Shown: positions 16,466-26,629, counted from the first letter of the stretch. The stretch is 64,000 nucleotides of DNA from an uncultured Lachnospiraceae bacterium (GCA_902779305.1 CACZBD010000002.1:124001-188000), one strand, 5' to 3'. Translations and numbers: made by a program. The notes: generated from the sequence alone by a model not told the origin.

Positions 16466-18454
16466 GTGGATAACAGGAGTTATAAAAACGAACTGCTGAA
16501 ACAGACAGATCCCTATGCATTTTTTCTGCAAGCCGGTAACAGAACACGATCAACAGAGGCCGGTGATTTCCGGAAGCAAGATGGGCCCTGCGGCCTTCTG
16601 CCGCAGATCCCCGGCCTTGTCGAAGAATCCTATACCATACCCAACATTTCAGAAACATATGTTATTTTAAAGACGGACGCTGTCGGGCTTTATCCGGAAG
16701 CGGTCCGCAGCCTGTTATGCCCGTGTTTGCAGGCAGACGATCCGGAAGATCAGCCCGATCTGATCTACTGCGATCATGACTATCAGGATCAAAACGGAAA
16801 GAGGCACACGCCCTTTTTGAAGCCGGAGTATTCCCCGCATACGCTTCTTGCCTGCAACTATATGGGTGAATTGATCGCAATCCGTGAAGAGATGCTTAAG
16901 ACGGTTCTTGAAGGCTCGAAATGCTTACGGACCGGGATCAGGGAACTTTCCGCCCCGGATGCGATCTATGCGATCCTGCTGAGTCTGATCGGCGTCACGA
17001 ATAAAATATCGCATGTTACAGAAACTTTGTTTTACCTGAAGGAAGCGCGCAGGGAAGAGGAACTGTACCGCGCTTTTGTAGATGATGCACAGAAGTATGA
17101 GCCGGCGGTATTCAGGGAAGAAGCCTTTGGAAGGCTTGGGATCGAAATGAACCGGCCCCGCAGCCTTTCTGTGATCATTCCGTCCAAAGACCATGCGGAG
17201 ATCCTGATCCGCTGCCTGCAGAGCATAGCGGACAGCCACTTTCATGAAAAGAACAGTCTCGAAGTCATCCTGACCGACAACGGAAGCTGCAGGGAACAGA
17301 AAGAAAAGATCGAGACATTTCTGAACGGACAACTGCCCTTCCCCGTCTCGTATCTGTATCACGAAGAAGAATTCAATTACGCGAGGATGTGCCACAGAGG
17401 GGCACAGGCGGCCAAAGGAGAACTGCTGTTATTTTTAAATGATGACACGGAACTGCTTGCGTCCGGCGATCTGGAGCGGATGTGCGCCTTTGCATCAGCC
17501 CCCTTGTCCGGCGCTGTCGGCGCCAAACTGCTCTTTCCGGGTGGGAAGAAGATCCAGCATGTGGGGGTGACGAGTCTGCCGTGCGGGCCGACACACAAGC
17601 TGTCGCATCACGATGACGGAGAAATCTGCTATTTTGGCACAAACAGACTCGACCGCAATGTCCTTGCCGTAACCGGTGCCTGCCTGATGGTGGCACGTGA
17701 AAAATACTTTCAAGTTAACGGTTTCCATGATAAAATGGGGATTAGTTATAATGATGTGGATCTGTGTGTCTGCCTCTATGAGGCGGGGTATTGGAACATC
17801 ATTCTGAACAGCTGTATTCTCCTGCATCATGAGTCCTTATCCAGAGGCAGTGATCTTTATGATGAGGGGAAACTGAAGAGGCTTTCTTCAGAAAAGCAGG
17901 TCCTTTACGAGCGGCACCCCGCGCTTCTGACCGGGACGGATCCGTTTTATCATCCGGATCTGATCACGGACACCCTCGATTTTCGCGTCAATGTGGCTGC
18001 GGATTACGAAATGCGTGACAGGGCAAGCGAGGTCGCCACTTTTGCGTGCAAAAAGCACAGGTTCAGCGACAAACTGAAACTGGAAGTGGAAAATACCGGG
18101 ATCGAAACGGATGTCCTGACGGGTTCAAAGCTTTATTACAGCCTGAGCGGCTGGAGCCTGTATCCGGGACATGACGAATGCATGTATGAAAGGGCGCTTC
18201 TGCTTGCGGAGGAAGGGACGGAGTCCTGCCTGAAGGTGCAGATGCTTCCCGTATACAGGAAAGATGTGCAGGAAGTGTTCAGGGACCAGAAACATGCGCT
18301 TCTGGCCGGATTCTACGCACGGATCCCCGTTTCGATGTTGAAAAATGATCAAAAATACCGTGTGATGCTGCTTTATGAGCACAGGATCTTCCATTACAGG
18401 ATCATCACACCCGGAGCTGAGTATGAGCCAGGAAAAGGATACGATAAAGGCTGA
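16466..18454 (+). CDS. GT2 family glycosyltransferase with degenerate N-terminal half
   Basis: The 662-residue protein has an intact GT-A domain from about residue 233 (LSVIIPSKDH, then FLNDDTEL as the DxD-like motif, TGACLM, and YNDVDLC as the acceptor/base region). It continues into a C-terminal beta-rich region. The N-terminal 200 residues align with the end of a first GT2 domain (DLIYCDHD, LKPEYSP) but lack its nucleotide-binding start. Start is GTG 16466; AAGGAG ends about 13 bases upstream, longer than ideal, and no better in-frame start is seen. It probably adds one sugar, possibly rhamnose, to the polymer. The next gene overlaps its 3' end by 32 bases. Confidence 0.85.
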   Translation: MDNRSYKNELLKQTDPYAFFLQAGNRTRSTEAGDFRKQDGPCGLLPQIPGLVEESYTIPNISETYVILKTDAVGLYPEAVRSLLCPCLQADDPEDQPDLIYCDHDYQDQNGKRHTPFLKPEYSPHTLLACNYMGELIAIREEMLKTVLEGSKCLRTGIRELSAPDAIYAILLSLIGVTNKISHVTETLFYLKEARREEELYRAFVDDAQKYEPAVFREEAFGRLGIEMNRPRSLSVIIPSKDHAEILIRCLQSIADSHFHEKNSLEVILTDNGSCREQKEKIETFLNGQLPFPVSYLYHEEEFNYARMCHRGAQAAKGELLLFLNDDTELLASGDLERMCAFASAPLSGAVGAKLLFPGGKKIQHVGVTSLPCGPTHKLSHHDDGEICYFGTNRLDRNVLAVTGACLMVAREKYFQVNGFHDKMGISYNDVDLCVCLYEAGYWNIILNSCILLHHESLSRGSDLYDEGKLKRLSSEKQVLYERHPALLTGTDPFYHPDLITDTLDFRVNVAADYEMRDRASEVATFACKKHRFSDKLKLEVENTGIETDVLTGSKLYYSLSGWSLYPGHDECMYERALLLAEEGTESCLKVQMLPVYRKDVQEVFRDQKHALLAGFYARIPVSMLKNDQKYRVMLLYEHRIFHYRIITPGAEYEPGKGYDKG

Positions 18455-20462
18455 AGGCTATTATAAGACTCTTTACGAGGAAGAGTGCGCCAAAAATGAG
18501 TCCCTCACGCAGTCCCTTGTGGATGCGGAAGCAAAGATCGCAGATCTGGAATACAAACTTGACAAGATCAGAAAGAGCCGCCTGTGGAAGGCCATCTATC
18601 CCGTCAGGCTTCTGTGGAGCCATCTGCACAATCTTGCGACAAGGGTCAAAAGATACGGGAATCTTCGGAATCTGAAAGAGAAGATCAAAAGCAAGATCAT
18701 CGAAAGAAAGGCTTACAAGAGTTACGGCACGAAAAGCATGCCGGACGAGGAGACCATCCGGGCGCAGAGAGAAACGGTTTTTGACAGGGATGTGACATTT
18801 TCGATCCTGGTGCCGCTTTACAACACGCCCGAGCGGTATTTACGCGAGATGATCGAATCCGTTCTGGCGCAGACCTATGTCAAATGGGAATTGTGCTTAG
18901 CGGACGGCTCGGATGAGGCACACCCCGAAGTCGGCAGGATCTGCCTGCAGTACCGCGATAAGGATGAGGAGACCGCAAAAGGGTACGGCCTTGCAAAGAG
19001 CAGGATCCTATACAGGAAGCTTGAGCAGAACCTCGGCATTTCCGGAAACACCAATGCCTGTTACGAAATGTCCACCGGGAACTATATCGGGCTGTTTGAT
19101 CATGATGATATCCTTCATCCCACAGTGCTCTATGAATACATGAAGGCGATCTGTGAAAAGAATGCGGACTATATCTACTGCGATGAGACGACATTCAAAG
19201 GCAAGTCCATCGATCATATGATCACGATGCACTTCAAACCGGATTTTGCGATCGACAACCTTCGCGCGAACAATTTTATCTGTCACTTCAGTGTTTTTGA
19301 CAGGACACTTTTACAGGAAACCGAGCTGTTCCGCAGCGAATTTGACGGCAGTCAGGATCATGACATGATCTTAAGGCTTACCGCTGTTGCCAAGAATATC
19401 GTGCATGTGCCGAAGATCCTGTATTACTGGAGATCCCATGCGGGATCCGTTGCAAGCGACATCAACGCAAAATCCTATGCGATCGATGCGGCTAAAAATG
19501 CCGTTGGCGCGCACCTTACCTCCTTCGGGTTCTCGGGCTTTCAGATCGAGAGCACCCGCGCGTTCGAGACGATCTTCAGGATCCGCTATAAACTGGTCGA
19601 AAAGCCGAAAGTATCCATCCTGATCCCCAACAAGGATCATGTCACGGACCTGAGAAGGTGCATCACCTCGATCACGGAAAAATCATCCTACCCGGACTAC
19701 GAGATCATCGTGATCGAGAACAATTCCGTGGATGAGGAAACCTTTGCGTATTATGAACTGCTGAAAAAACACCCTTCGATCAGGGTCGTGACCTACGAGG
19801 GTGATTTTAACTATTCTTCGATCAATAATTTCGGCGAAACGTTTGCGAGTGGGAAATATCTGATCCTTTTGAACAACGATACGGAAGTCATTACGAGAAA
19901 CTGGATCGAAGAACTGCTGATGTATGCGCAGAGAGAGGATGTCGGGGCGGTCGGCTGCACGCTTTACTATGAGGATTACTCGATCCAGCATGCCGGGATC
20001 GTTCTGGGGCTCGGCGCACACAGGACCGCAGGTCATACACATTACCGGCTGCACAGGGAAAATCTCGGCTATATGGGCCGTCTTTGCTATGCACAGGATG
20101 TGACGGCCGTGACCGGCGCCTGCCTGATGACGTCCAGATCACTGTATGAGAGCGTCGGGGGCTTGAGCGAAGAGTTCGCCGTGGCGCTCAACGACGTGGA
20201 TCTTTGCTTAAAATACCGGGAAAAGGGCTTATTGAACGTGTTCACGCCTTTTGCGCAGCTGTTCCACTACGAGTCCAGATCGCGCGGAACGGATGTGGAG
20301 AATGCTTCGAAGGAAAACGAAGAGCGCTACAACCGGGAAAGCGAACGCTTCCGCGAAAAATGGAAGGACGCGCTTGCAAAGGGAGATCCTTACTTCAATC
20401 CGAATTTCTCGCTGGATCACAGCAATTATGTTTTGGCGGGCATTAATAAAGGAATGGTCTGA
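18423..20462 (+). CDS. Two-domain GT2 glycosyltransferase (rhamnosyltransferase-like)
   Basis: The 679-residue protein has an N-terminal coiled-coil-like stretch (residues 10-60) and two complete GT-A domains. The first opens with FSILVPLYNTPERYL and has DHDD; the second opens with VSILIPNKDH and has LNNDTE, TGACLM and LNDVDLC. Each could transfer a sugar, so the protein may build a two-sugar unit. I choose ATG 18423, with GGAG nine bases upstream, rather than the in-frame start at 18375. Either choice overlaps the preceding gene, which suggests coupled translation. It resembles both halves of its two relatives at 16466 and 29167. Confidence 0.87.
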   Translation: MSQEKDTIKAEGYYKTLYEEECAKNESLTQSLVDAEAKIADLEYKLDKIRKSRLWKAIYPVRLLWSHLHNLATRVKRYGNLRNLKEKIKSKIIERKAYKSYGTKSMPDEETIRAQRETVFDRDVTFSILVPLYNTPERYLREMIESVLAQTYVKWELCLADGSDEAHPEVGRICLQYRDKDEETAKGYGLAKSRILYRKLEQNLGISGNTNACYEMSTGNYIGLFDHDDILHPTVLYEYMKAICEKNADYIYCDETTFKGKSIDHMITMHFKPDFAIDNLRANNFICHFSVFDRTLLQETELFRSEFDGSQDHDMILRLTAVAKNIVHVPKILYYWRSHAGSVASDINAKSYAIDAAKNAVGAHLTSFGFSGFQIESTRAFETIFRIRYKLVEKPKVSILIPNKDHVTDLRRCITSITEKSSYPDYEIIVIENNSVDEETFAYYELLKKHPSIRVVTYEGDFNYSSINNFGETFASGKYLILLNNDTEVITRNWIEELLMYAQREDVGAVGCTLYYEDYSIQHAGIVLGLGAHRTAGHTHYRLHRENLGYMGRLCYAQDVTAVTGACLMTSRSLYESVGGLSEEFAVALNDVDLCLKYREKGLLNVFTPFAQLFHYESRSRGTDVENASKENEERYNRESERFREKWKDALAKGDPYFNPNFSLDHSNYVLAGINKGMV

Positions 20463-20474
20463 AAGGAGCAAAAG

Positions 20475-22196
20475 ATGGATTACAAAGAACAGTATGCATT
20501 TTGGTTGCAGGATGACTATTTTGATGAATCAACCAAAGAGGAACTCAGATCGATCAAGGACAATGAGGCTGAGATCGAGGATCGGTTTTACAAGGATCTG
20601 GAATTCGGAACCGGAGGGCTTCGCGGCGTGATCGGTGCCGGTACCAACCGGATGAACATTTACACCGTGCGGAAGGCCACACAGGGACTGGCAAACTATA
20701 TCGCATCGCAGAATGCCAAGGAAAAAGGCGTTGCGATCGCATACGATTCCAGAAGGATGTCTCCGGAATTTGCCGATGAGACGGCACTCTGCCTGTGCGC
20801 AAACGGGATCAAAGCATACGTATTTCCATCGCTTCGCCCGACACCGGAACTGTCCTATGCGGTACGCAAACTCGGCTGCACGGCCGGCGTTGTCGTAACG
20901 GCCAGCCACAATCCGCCGGAATACAACGGATATAAGGTTTACTGGGAAGACGGCGCGCAGATCACCTATCCGAAAGACGTGGATATCGTGGCGGCGGCCA
21001 GAGCGGTGACCGATTATCATGATGTGAAGACCATGAGCAAGGAAGAGGCGATCGCAAAGCATCTGTACAATGTGATCGGCGAAGAGATCGATGATTCCTA
21101 CATGGAGGAACTGAAGAAGCAGATCATCCATCCGGAGATCATCCGCGAGATGGCCGATGAGATCAAGATCGTTTACACGCCTTTCCACGGCACCGGAAAT
21201 CTGCCGGTAAGACGGATCTTAAAAGAACTCGGATTCAAGCATGTCTATGTGGTCAAGGAACAGGAACTTCCGGATCCTGATTTTACTACGCTGGAATACC
21301 CGAATCCGGAGGATCCGAAGGCTTATGTGCTGGCCTTAAAGCTTGCAAAAGAGGTGGATGCGGATGTGATCCTTGCGACCGACCCGGATGCCGACAGGCT
21401 CGGGATCTATGCCAAGGACACGGCAACCGGCGAGTATGTTCCCTTTACCGGAAATATGTCCGGCATGCTGATCGCGGAATATATCCTCAGGGAAAAGAAG
21501 AAAATGGGCACGCTTCCCGCAAACGGCGCGCTTGTAAAATCTATCGTGACGACAAACTTGGCGGATGCGCTTGCCAAAGATTACGGTCTGAAACTGATCA
21601 AGGTGCTGACCGGGTTCAAATATATCGGCGAACAGATCAAACTGTTTGAAGAAACGCACGAACATGAATATGTTTTCGGGCTGGAAGAGAGTTACGGCTG
21701 CCTTGTCGGTACGCACGCAAGGGACAAAGATGCCGTTGTAGCTGTGATGTGTCTTTGCGAAGTGGCTGCCTGGTGCAAGAAGCAGGGGATCACGGTCTGG
21801 GATCAGATGCAGACGATCTACAAAGAGCACGGCTTCTACATGGAAGGCATCCATACCCTGACACTAAAGGGGATCGAAGGCGCTGAAAAGATCAAGGCCA
21901 TCATGGAGAAATTCCGCAACGATCCGCCGAAACAGTTTGGCGACCTGAAGACGCTTGTATTAAGGGATATGCAGAAGGATGCGGTAACGGATTTTGCAAC
22001 GGGACAGGTAACACCTACCGGTCTGCCCAAGTCGAACGTGCTTTATTTTGAACTGGAAAATGATTCCTGGTGCTGCTTAAGACCGTCGGGTACGGAACCG
22101 AAACTGAAATTCTATATGGGTATCCGCGGAGAAAACCTGGAGGATGCGAGAGCAAAACTGCAGCGCCTGACGGATGCGCTGATCTCGATGATCTGA
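20475..22196 (+). CDS. Alpha-D-phosphohexomutase (phosphoglucomutase/phosphomannomutase)
   Basis: The 573-residue cytoplasmic enzyme interconverts hexose 6-phosphate and hexose 1-phosphate. Signature motifs are all present: phosphoserine loop TASHNPP with S144, metal loop DPDADR, sugar-binding loop EESYG, and the C-terminal phosphate-binding RPSGTEPK. The length matches PgcA-type bacterial alpha-phosphoglucomutases rather than shorter GlmM. An AAGGAG site precedes the ATG. In this operon it could supply glucose-1-phosphate to RmlA, linking central metabolism to dTDP-rhamnose. The next gene begins one base after its stop. Confidence 0.93.
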   Translation: MDYKEQYAFWLQDDYFDESTKEELRSIKDNEAEIEDRFYKDLEFGTGGLRGVIGAGTNRMNIYTVRKATQGLANYIASQNAKEKGVAIAYDSRRMSPEFADETALCLCANGIKAYVFPSLRPTPELSYAVRKLGCTAGVVVTASHNPPEYNGYKVYWEDGAQITYPKDVDIVAAARAVTDYHDVKTMSKEEAIAKHLYNVIGEEIDDSYMEELKKQIIHPEIIREMADEIKIVYTPFHGTGNLPVRRILKELGFKHVYVVKEQELPDPDFTTLEYPNPEDPKAYVLALKLAKEVDADVILATDPDADRLGIYAKDTATGEYVPFTGNMSGMLIAEYILREKKKMGTLPANGALVKSIVTTNLADALAKDYGLKLIKVLTGFKYIGEQIKLFEETHEHEYVFGLEESYGCLVGTHARDKDAVVAVMCLCEVAAWCKKQGITVWDQMQTIYKEHGFYMEGIHTLTLKGIEGAEKIKAIMEKFRNDPPKQFGDLKTLVLRDMQKDAVTDFATGQVTPTGLPKSNVLYFELENDSWCCLRPSGTEPKLKFYMGIRGENLEDARAKLQRLTDALISMI

Positions 22197-22197
22197 T

Positions 22198-23415
22198 ATG
22201 AAAGAGCGCGTATTGGCGTTATACAATCATAAGGCCGTAAGGATCATTGTGATCCTGATCCTTGCCCTGATGGCTGCCGTTTCCCTGTATCGCGGCGTGA
22301 CAAATGCACTGCATTTTTCCCAGGACTTTCAGTGGGATGCGGCAAAAGCGCTGACGATGGGGATCGATCCTTACACGGAATCCTTATCTCCTACGGGAGC
22401 CCTGTCTCAGGGTGATCTTAAGGACTATTATGCGTACTACGAGGGGATCGACGCGCCGCAGAAGATGGAAGCGAACCAGTTTCCGTCCCTGCTGATGCTT
22501 TTGTACCCTTACACGCTGCTTGCGCCCTCTGCGGCAAGACTTGCATGGCTTGTTACAAACCTGTTATGCACTTTGGGGATCGTGATCCTGCTCCGGTTCA
22601 CGTTTTTGAAGGACTGTGACAGATTCCTGTTTACTTCCCTGTGTCTTTTGATGGTCGCGGGAACACCTTACAGGAACCAGCTCGGTGTCGGACAGCATAC
22701 GCTGTTTTCCGTGTTCTTTTTTCTGCTTGCCGTGTATCTGTCAGAAAAAAAATACGGAAAGATCCCTGCTGCGCTGAGCCTTTTTGTCAGCTTCTTTAAA
22801 TATACGCTGACGGCGCCGCTTTCGCTGTATTTTCTGTATAAGAGAAAATGGATCGAGTGGATCACCTCCGTTCTGCTGCATGTGCTGTTAACGGGCTGTG
22901 CGGCAGTCCTTTTGAAAAAAAGCTTTTTGGACATGATCCTGTCACCCCTGAAAGTTTCCTCCGCCCTGCTTTCGGAAGGAGGGCTTGACTTCGGGGCCCT
23001 GTTTCACGGATCGGCGGTCTCTCTTGTACTGGCCTTTCTCGTGGGGATCCTGCTGTTTGTTCTGTCCCTGAAGGCAAAAGAGGGGTGCGATGCAAGGCTG
23101 TTAACGATCCTGCTGCTCTGGTCACTGATCATGCTGTATCACCGCACATATGATTTCTTTGTGCTCATCATGGCAGCATCCTATTTTACGGAAGATCGCA
23201 AAACCGGGCAGGTAACAACTGCAGGAAACATCATGACGGGAGCTTATATCCTTGTGCTCTATGCGGTCTTTTTCCTGCTCAGGCAGTTCCACGAGAGCGC
23301 GCCGGCGATGATCTTTACGGGGATACTCTATTACCTGTTTACGATCGCCATGACCGTTATATTTTGTAAAAACTGTATAGGAAAGAAAAATCATGAACTT
23401 TTGGGAAAAGCATAA
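22198..23415 (+). CDS. GT87-like (DUF2029) polytopic mannosyltransferase-like protein
   Basis: This 405-residue membrane protein has an N-terminal helix, then an outer loop with SQDFQWDAAKALTMGIDPY, the kind of acidic loop seen in GT87 (DUF2029) GT-C enzymes that use polyprenyl-phosphate sugars. About nine more membrane segments follow. It begins one base after the mutase stop and its last 23 bases overlap the GtrA-family gene. With the GtrA protein and the DPM-like transferase nearby it forms a credible lipid-linked sugar side-chain module. The donor sugar cannot be read. Confidence 0.75.
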   Translation: MKERVLALYNHKAVRIIVILILALMAAVSLYRGVTNALHFSQDFQWDAAKALTMGIDPYTESLSPTGALSQGDLKDYYAYYEGIDAPQKMEANQFPSLLMLLYPYTLLAPSAARLAWLVTNLLCTLGIVILLRFTFLKDCDRFLFTSLCLLMVAGTPYRNQLGVGQHTLFSVFFFLLAVYLSEKKYGKIPAALSLFVSFFKYTLTAPLSLYFLYKRKWIEWITSVLLHVLLTGCAAVLLKKSFLDMILSPLKVSSALLSEGGLDFGALFHGSAVSLVLAFLVGILLFVLSLKAKEGCDARLLTILLLWSLIMLYHRTYDFFVLIMAASYFTEDRKTGQVTTAGNIMTGAYILVLYAVFFLLRQFHESAPAMIFTGILYYLFTIAMTVIFCKNCIGKKNHELLGKA

Positions 23416-23890
23416 AAAACTGTTCTTTCAGCTGCTGAAGTTTGCGTTTGTCGGCGGAACCGCTTTTGTGATTGACTTTGTGATCACGATGCTGGTGTCC
23501 GCGCTCTGCAGGAAACTCAGTCTGAGCACGGAAACGGCGGCGCTGATCGGCGGGATCTTTGGTTTCACGATCTCCCTGATCTATAATTACTTCATGAGCA
23601 TGCGTTTTGTTTTTGAGCGCAGGGAGGACATGAACCGCAGGACCGAATTCCTGATCTTCACGATCTTAAGTCTGATCGGTCTTGCTTTAAATGCGGCGAT
23701 CCTGTATTTCGGCGTGCTTGCTTTCAAGGGATTGCTGCCTGCTTACAGCGAGGAACATCCTTCCTATGTGACGGCCGCAGTCAAGATCGTGGCAACCGCC
23801 ATCGTGATGATCTATAATTTTATCAGCAGAAAACTGACGCTGGAAAAGAAGGAAGACGGAAACGAAACGGAGACTGAAACAGAACTATGA
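23393..23890 (+). CDS. GtrA-family membrane protein
   Basis: The 165-residue protein has four membrane segments and the family's opening pattern (LLKFAFVGGTAFVIDFVIT), a central YNYFMSMRFVF block and a cytoplasmic Lys/Glu-rich C terminus. GtrA proteins are thought to help flip polyprenyl-phosphate sugars to the outer face for GT-C enzymes. The ATG overlaps the preceding GT87-like gene and is preceded by AGGAAAG. Its stop overlaps the next gene's start by four bases. Family assignment is clear; flippase activity is family knowledge, not shown here. Confidence 0.88.
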   Translation: MNFWEKHKKLFFQLLKFAFVGGTAFVIDFVITMLVSALCRKLSLSTETAALIGGIFGFTISLIYNYFMSMRFVFERREDMNRRTEFLIFTILSLIGLALNAAILYFGVLAFKGLLPAYSEEHPSYVTAAVKIVATAIVMIYNFISRKLTLEKKEDGNETETETEL

Positions 23891-25080
23891 AACGTAAGAT
23901 ATTATTGACCCTGACGGTGATCTGTTCGATGTTTATCATTTCCTGCGCGCCCACAGGCAGGAACGCTTCCGCAGAAACTTCACAGGAAACACCGGAAGAG
24001 GCGGGGACTTTGGAAGCTGCTGCAGAAGAGATCGTTGTTCAGGAAACGCCTGAGGCGACGGAGGAAGCGGAAGAAGCCGAAAAAGAACCGGATGTGCTGG
24101 TCGATCCGGAAGCGGAGGCCGTGATCCAGGTCACAAAAGAATCCGCCGAAAAGATCGATGAACAGATCAGCGACGGATCAGACGGCTATAAATACAGTGA
24201 AGACGGAAAAAGGATCGTTGATCTGATCATGTTCATGGGACAGAGCAACATGTCGGGTGCCGGGGGAAACGCGAAGTATGCGCCGAAAGTTCCCTATGAG
24301 GAGGGCTTTGAGTTCCGCGCCGTTTCCGACCCCACAAGGCTGTACCAGATCGAAGAACCCTTCGGCGTCAACGAAAACAACCTCAATGCGATCATGGATC
24401 TGCCGGGCGCCAAGAGAGGCTCTCTGGTCTCTTCGTTTGCAAACACTTATTTCAAGGAGACCGGCGTTCCCGTTGTCGGCGTTTCGGCTTCGGCCGGCGC
24501 TACGGACACGGCGTTCTGGATGAGCGCGCCGGTGGAAGCGGATTATACCGAGCGGCTGAAACGCGCGATCGTATGGCTCGAGAACGACAAATATGTGATC
24601 AGGCACCGCTATGTGGTCTGGCTGCAGGGCGAATCCGATGCCGTGGACGCGCTTTCGTCTGAAAAGTATGAGGAAAACATGAACAACATCATCCGGCCGC
24701 TGTTCATTAACGGTGTGGAAAAGGTGTTCTTTATTACACCGGGACGCACGATCACGAAGAAAGACTATTTTTCACAGATCATTGCTTCCCAGATCAAGAT
24801 GAGCCGGGAAAGCGGCTATTATGCGCTCGGCACAACCATCCTTTCGGGGATCTCCACGGAATATATGGTGGACGAATGGCACTACAACCAGACGGTGCTG
24901 AATCTGGTCGGTGAGGAAAGCGCCAGATCGGTGGCATACTATACCAACACCGGCAAGGAAGCCTGTATGTACAACTATCGTGACGGAAAGGTCTATGCGC
25001 CGGACGGGACCGATCCGGAGGGTATGGATATTAAACCGTTAGACCTTGAGACCTGTGGTCTGAAAACCAATCTGGAGTAA
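23887..25080 (+). CDS. Lipoprotein with SASA-type (sialate O-acetylesterase-like) esterase domain
   Basis: The 397-residue protein starts with a lipoprotein signal ending in FIISC (lipid-modified C20), then a Glu/Ala-rich acidic linker to about residue 100, then an SGNH-type esterase domain. Key blocks are GQSNMSG (S120), WLQGESDA near 245, and DEWH near the C terminus (D329, H332), the expected catalytic set for the SASA/CE6-like family. It should face the outside, tethered to the membrane, and remove acetyl or similar esters from exported glycan. Position inside the biosynthetic operon supports this. The exact ester removed is unknown. Confidence 0.8.
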   Translation: MKRKILLTLTVICSMFIISCAPTGRNASAETSQETPEEAGTLEAAAEEIVVQETPEATEEAEEAEKEPDVLVDPEAEAVIQVTKESAEKIDEQISDGSDGYKYSEDGKRIVDLIMFMGQSNMSGAGGNAKYAPKVPYEEGFEFRAVSDPTRLYQIEEPFGVNENNLNAIMDLPGAKRGSLVSSFANTYFKETGVPVVGVSASAGATDTAFWMSAPVEADYTERLKRAIVWLENDKYVIRHRYVVWLQGESDAVDALSSEKYEENMNNIIRPLFINGVEKVFFITPGRTITKKDYFSQIIASQIKMSRESGYYALGTTILSGISTEYMVDEWHYNQTVLNLVGEESARSVAYYTNTGKEACMYNYRDGKVYAPDGTDPEGMDIKPLDLETCGLKTNLE

Positions 25081-25085
25081 AAATC

Positions 25086-25868
25086 ATGAAAGACAAGATC
25101 CTGCTATTTATACCTGCTTATAACTGTGAAAATCAGATCATCCGCGTGCTCGGGCAGCTGGATGAGGAGATCATGCATTATATCACAGAAGTGATCGTCA
25201 TCAGTAACCGCAGCACAGACAATACGGAAGCGGTCGTTTCCTCGTTTCTGAACAGGCACCCGGATTTCCCCGGAAAACTGCTCGTTAATCATGAAAATTA
25301 CGGGCTTGGAGGCTCCCATAAGGTGGCTTTTGACTACGCTCTGAAAAACGGATTTGACTATGTGGTCGTGCTGCATGGCGACGATCAGGGCAGTATTGAG
25401 GACTTCCTTCCCGTATTCAGAAGCGGGTACTACAGAAAACATGCGAGCGTTCTCGGCGCCCGCTTTATGCGTGGATCGAAACTGATCGGGTATTCTCTGT
25501 TTCGGACCTTCGGCAATATTGTATATGATTTTCTCTTTGCGGCCGTGATCGGAAGGCGGGTTTACGATCTCGGAAGCGGTCTTAACATGTACCGTGTTTC
25601 GGATCTTGCAAGCCGCTATTATGAGAAGTTTCCGGATAACCTGATGTTCAATTACTGCATGGTGCTTGCCATCGGTTATTATAAACAGGACGCGAAGTTT
25701 TATCCCGTATCCTGGAGAGAGGATGACCAGGTATCCAACGTGAAGATGGCATCACAGGCATTGAAAGTGCTCAAGATCCTGTATGATTACTGCAGGATCC
25801 CGGAGCGGATCCTTGCGGATTACCGTGACAGGATCGTGGAAGAATACGGAGCGGACGAGATCAAATGA
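25086..25868 (+). CDS. GT2 polyprenyl-phosphate sugar transferase, DPM1-like
   Basis: The 260-residue enzyme has the GT-A opening LLFIPAYNCE, the acidic VLHGDDQGS motif near residue 100, and the DPM1-type block with RTFGN and LGSGLNMY. This family moves a sugar from a nucleotide donor to a polyprenyl phosphate. It lacks the C-terminal membrane helices of GtrB, so it probably sits on the inner face of the membrane. It lies five bases after the esterase gene with GGAG close to the stop. With GtrA and GT87 neighbours it completes a Gtr-type module. Confidence 0.83.
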   Translation: MKDKILLFIPAYNCENQIIRVLGQLDEEIMHYITEVIVISNRSTDNTEAVVSSFLNRHPDFPGKLLVNHENYGLGGSHKVAFDYALKNGFDYVVVLHGDDQGSIEDFLPVFRSGYYRKHASVLGARFMRGSKLIGYSLFRTFGNIVYDFLFAAVIGRRVYDLGSGLNMYRVSDLASRYYEKFPDNLMFNYCMVLAIGYYKQDAKFYPVSWREDDQVSNVKMASQALKVLKILYDYCRIPERILADYRDRIVEEYGADEIK

Positions 25869-26629
25869 ACCATCTGTGGCTGGTGGCGATCGGGCTTCTG
25901 TTCCTGATCGTTCACGGATCCAAACTCTCAAGACTGTATCTGATCCTGATCGACGAAAAGATCCCGTTCGGGCGGTTTCTGTTCCTGTACTGCCTGACAA
26001 CGCTCGTCAACCTGATCGTGCCGTTTAAACTGGGGGAATTCTTCAGGATCTTCGTGTTCTGTCTTGCGACAAAGCGGATAAGGACCGGGTTTTTGTCGGT
26101 ACTTCTGGACCGGTTTTTCGATACGGTCGCGCTGGTCCTGATCCTTTTGCCCGTTGAACTGCTGAAAAAGCGGGAAGTGGCCGATTCGACGCTGCTGTTA
26201 ACGGTCTTTGTGGTGGTGGCCGTCTTCGCTTATGTGGTATTTCCGTCGATCTATCTGTATCTGAACAGATATCTGATCATGAACAGGCAGTCAAAGGGCG
26301 CGATGGGGAGCCTGAAACTGCTGGAACTGATGAATGCGGGATACGAATACGTCAAAAGACTGATCCACGGAAGATATGCCCTTCTGGTGATCTTTTCCTT
26401 CGTTGCATGGCTTTTCGAATGCGGGATATTGTTCCTGTTTGCAAAGATCATGCTGCTTGAGGAGAGGGTGGATATCTCCGGATATATTCAGAGCATCGTT
26501 TCGGCAGGGCATACACCCCTGATGGACCGGTATGTGACCTTCGGGATCTGGTTCATGGCCTGCGCCACGGTTGTTACGATGATCTATGGTATCGTTAGAA
26601 GAGAGCTGTTCTTCAGAAAGGCAAAATAA
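25865..26629 (+). CDS. Flippase-like membrane protein (LPG synthase TM / UPF0104-like)
   Basis: The 254-residue protein has about six membrane segments and the family-typical stretch LVNLIVPFKLGEFFRIF followed by LLDRFFDTVALV, seen in the membrane domain of MprF and YbhN/AglD-like proteins. It is shorter than the usual 300 residues. Such proteins are suspected to flip or stabilise lipid-linked intermediates. It overlaps the preceding DPM-like gene by four bases. The role in this cluster, perhaps transport of a polyprenyl-linked sugar, is inference. Confidence 0.7.
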   Translation: MNHLWLVAIGLLFLIVHGSKLSRLYLILIDEKIPFGRFLFLYCLTTLVNLIVPFKLGEFFRIFVFCLATKRIRTGFLSVLLDRFFDTVALVLILLPVELLKKREVADSTLLLTVFVVVAVFAYVVFPSIYLYLNRYLIMNRQSKGAMGSLKLLELMNAGYEYVKRLIHGRYALLVIFSFVAWLFECGILFLFAKIMLLEERVDISGYIQSIVSAGHTPLMDRYVTFGIWFMACATVVTMIYGIVRRELFFRKAK

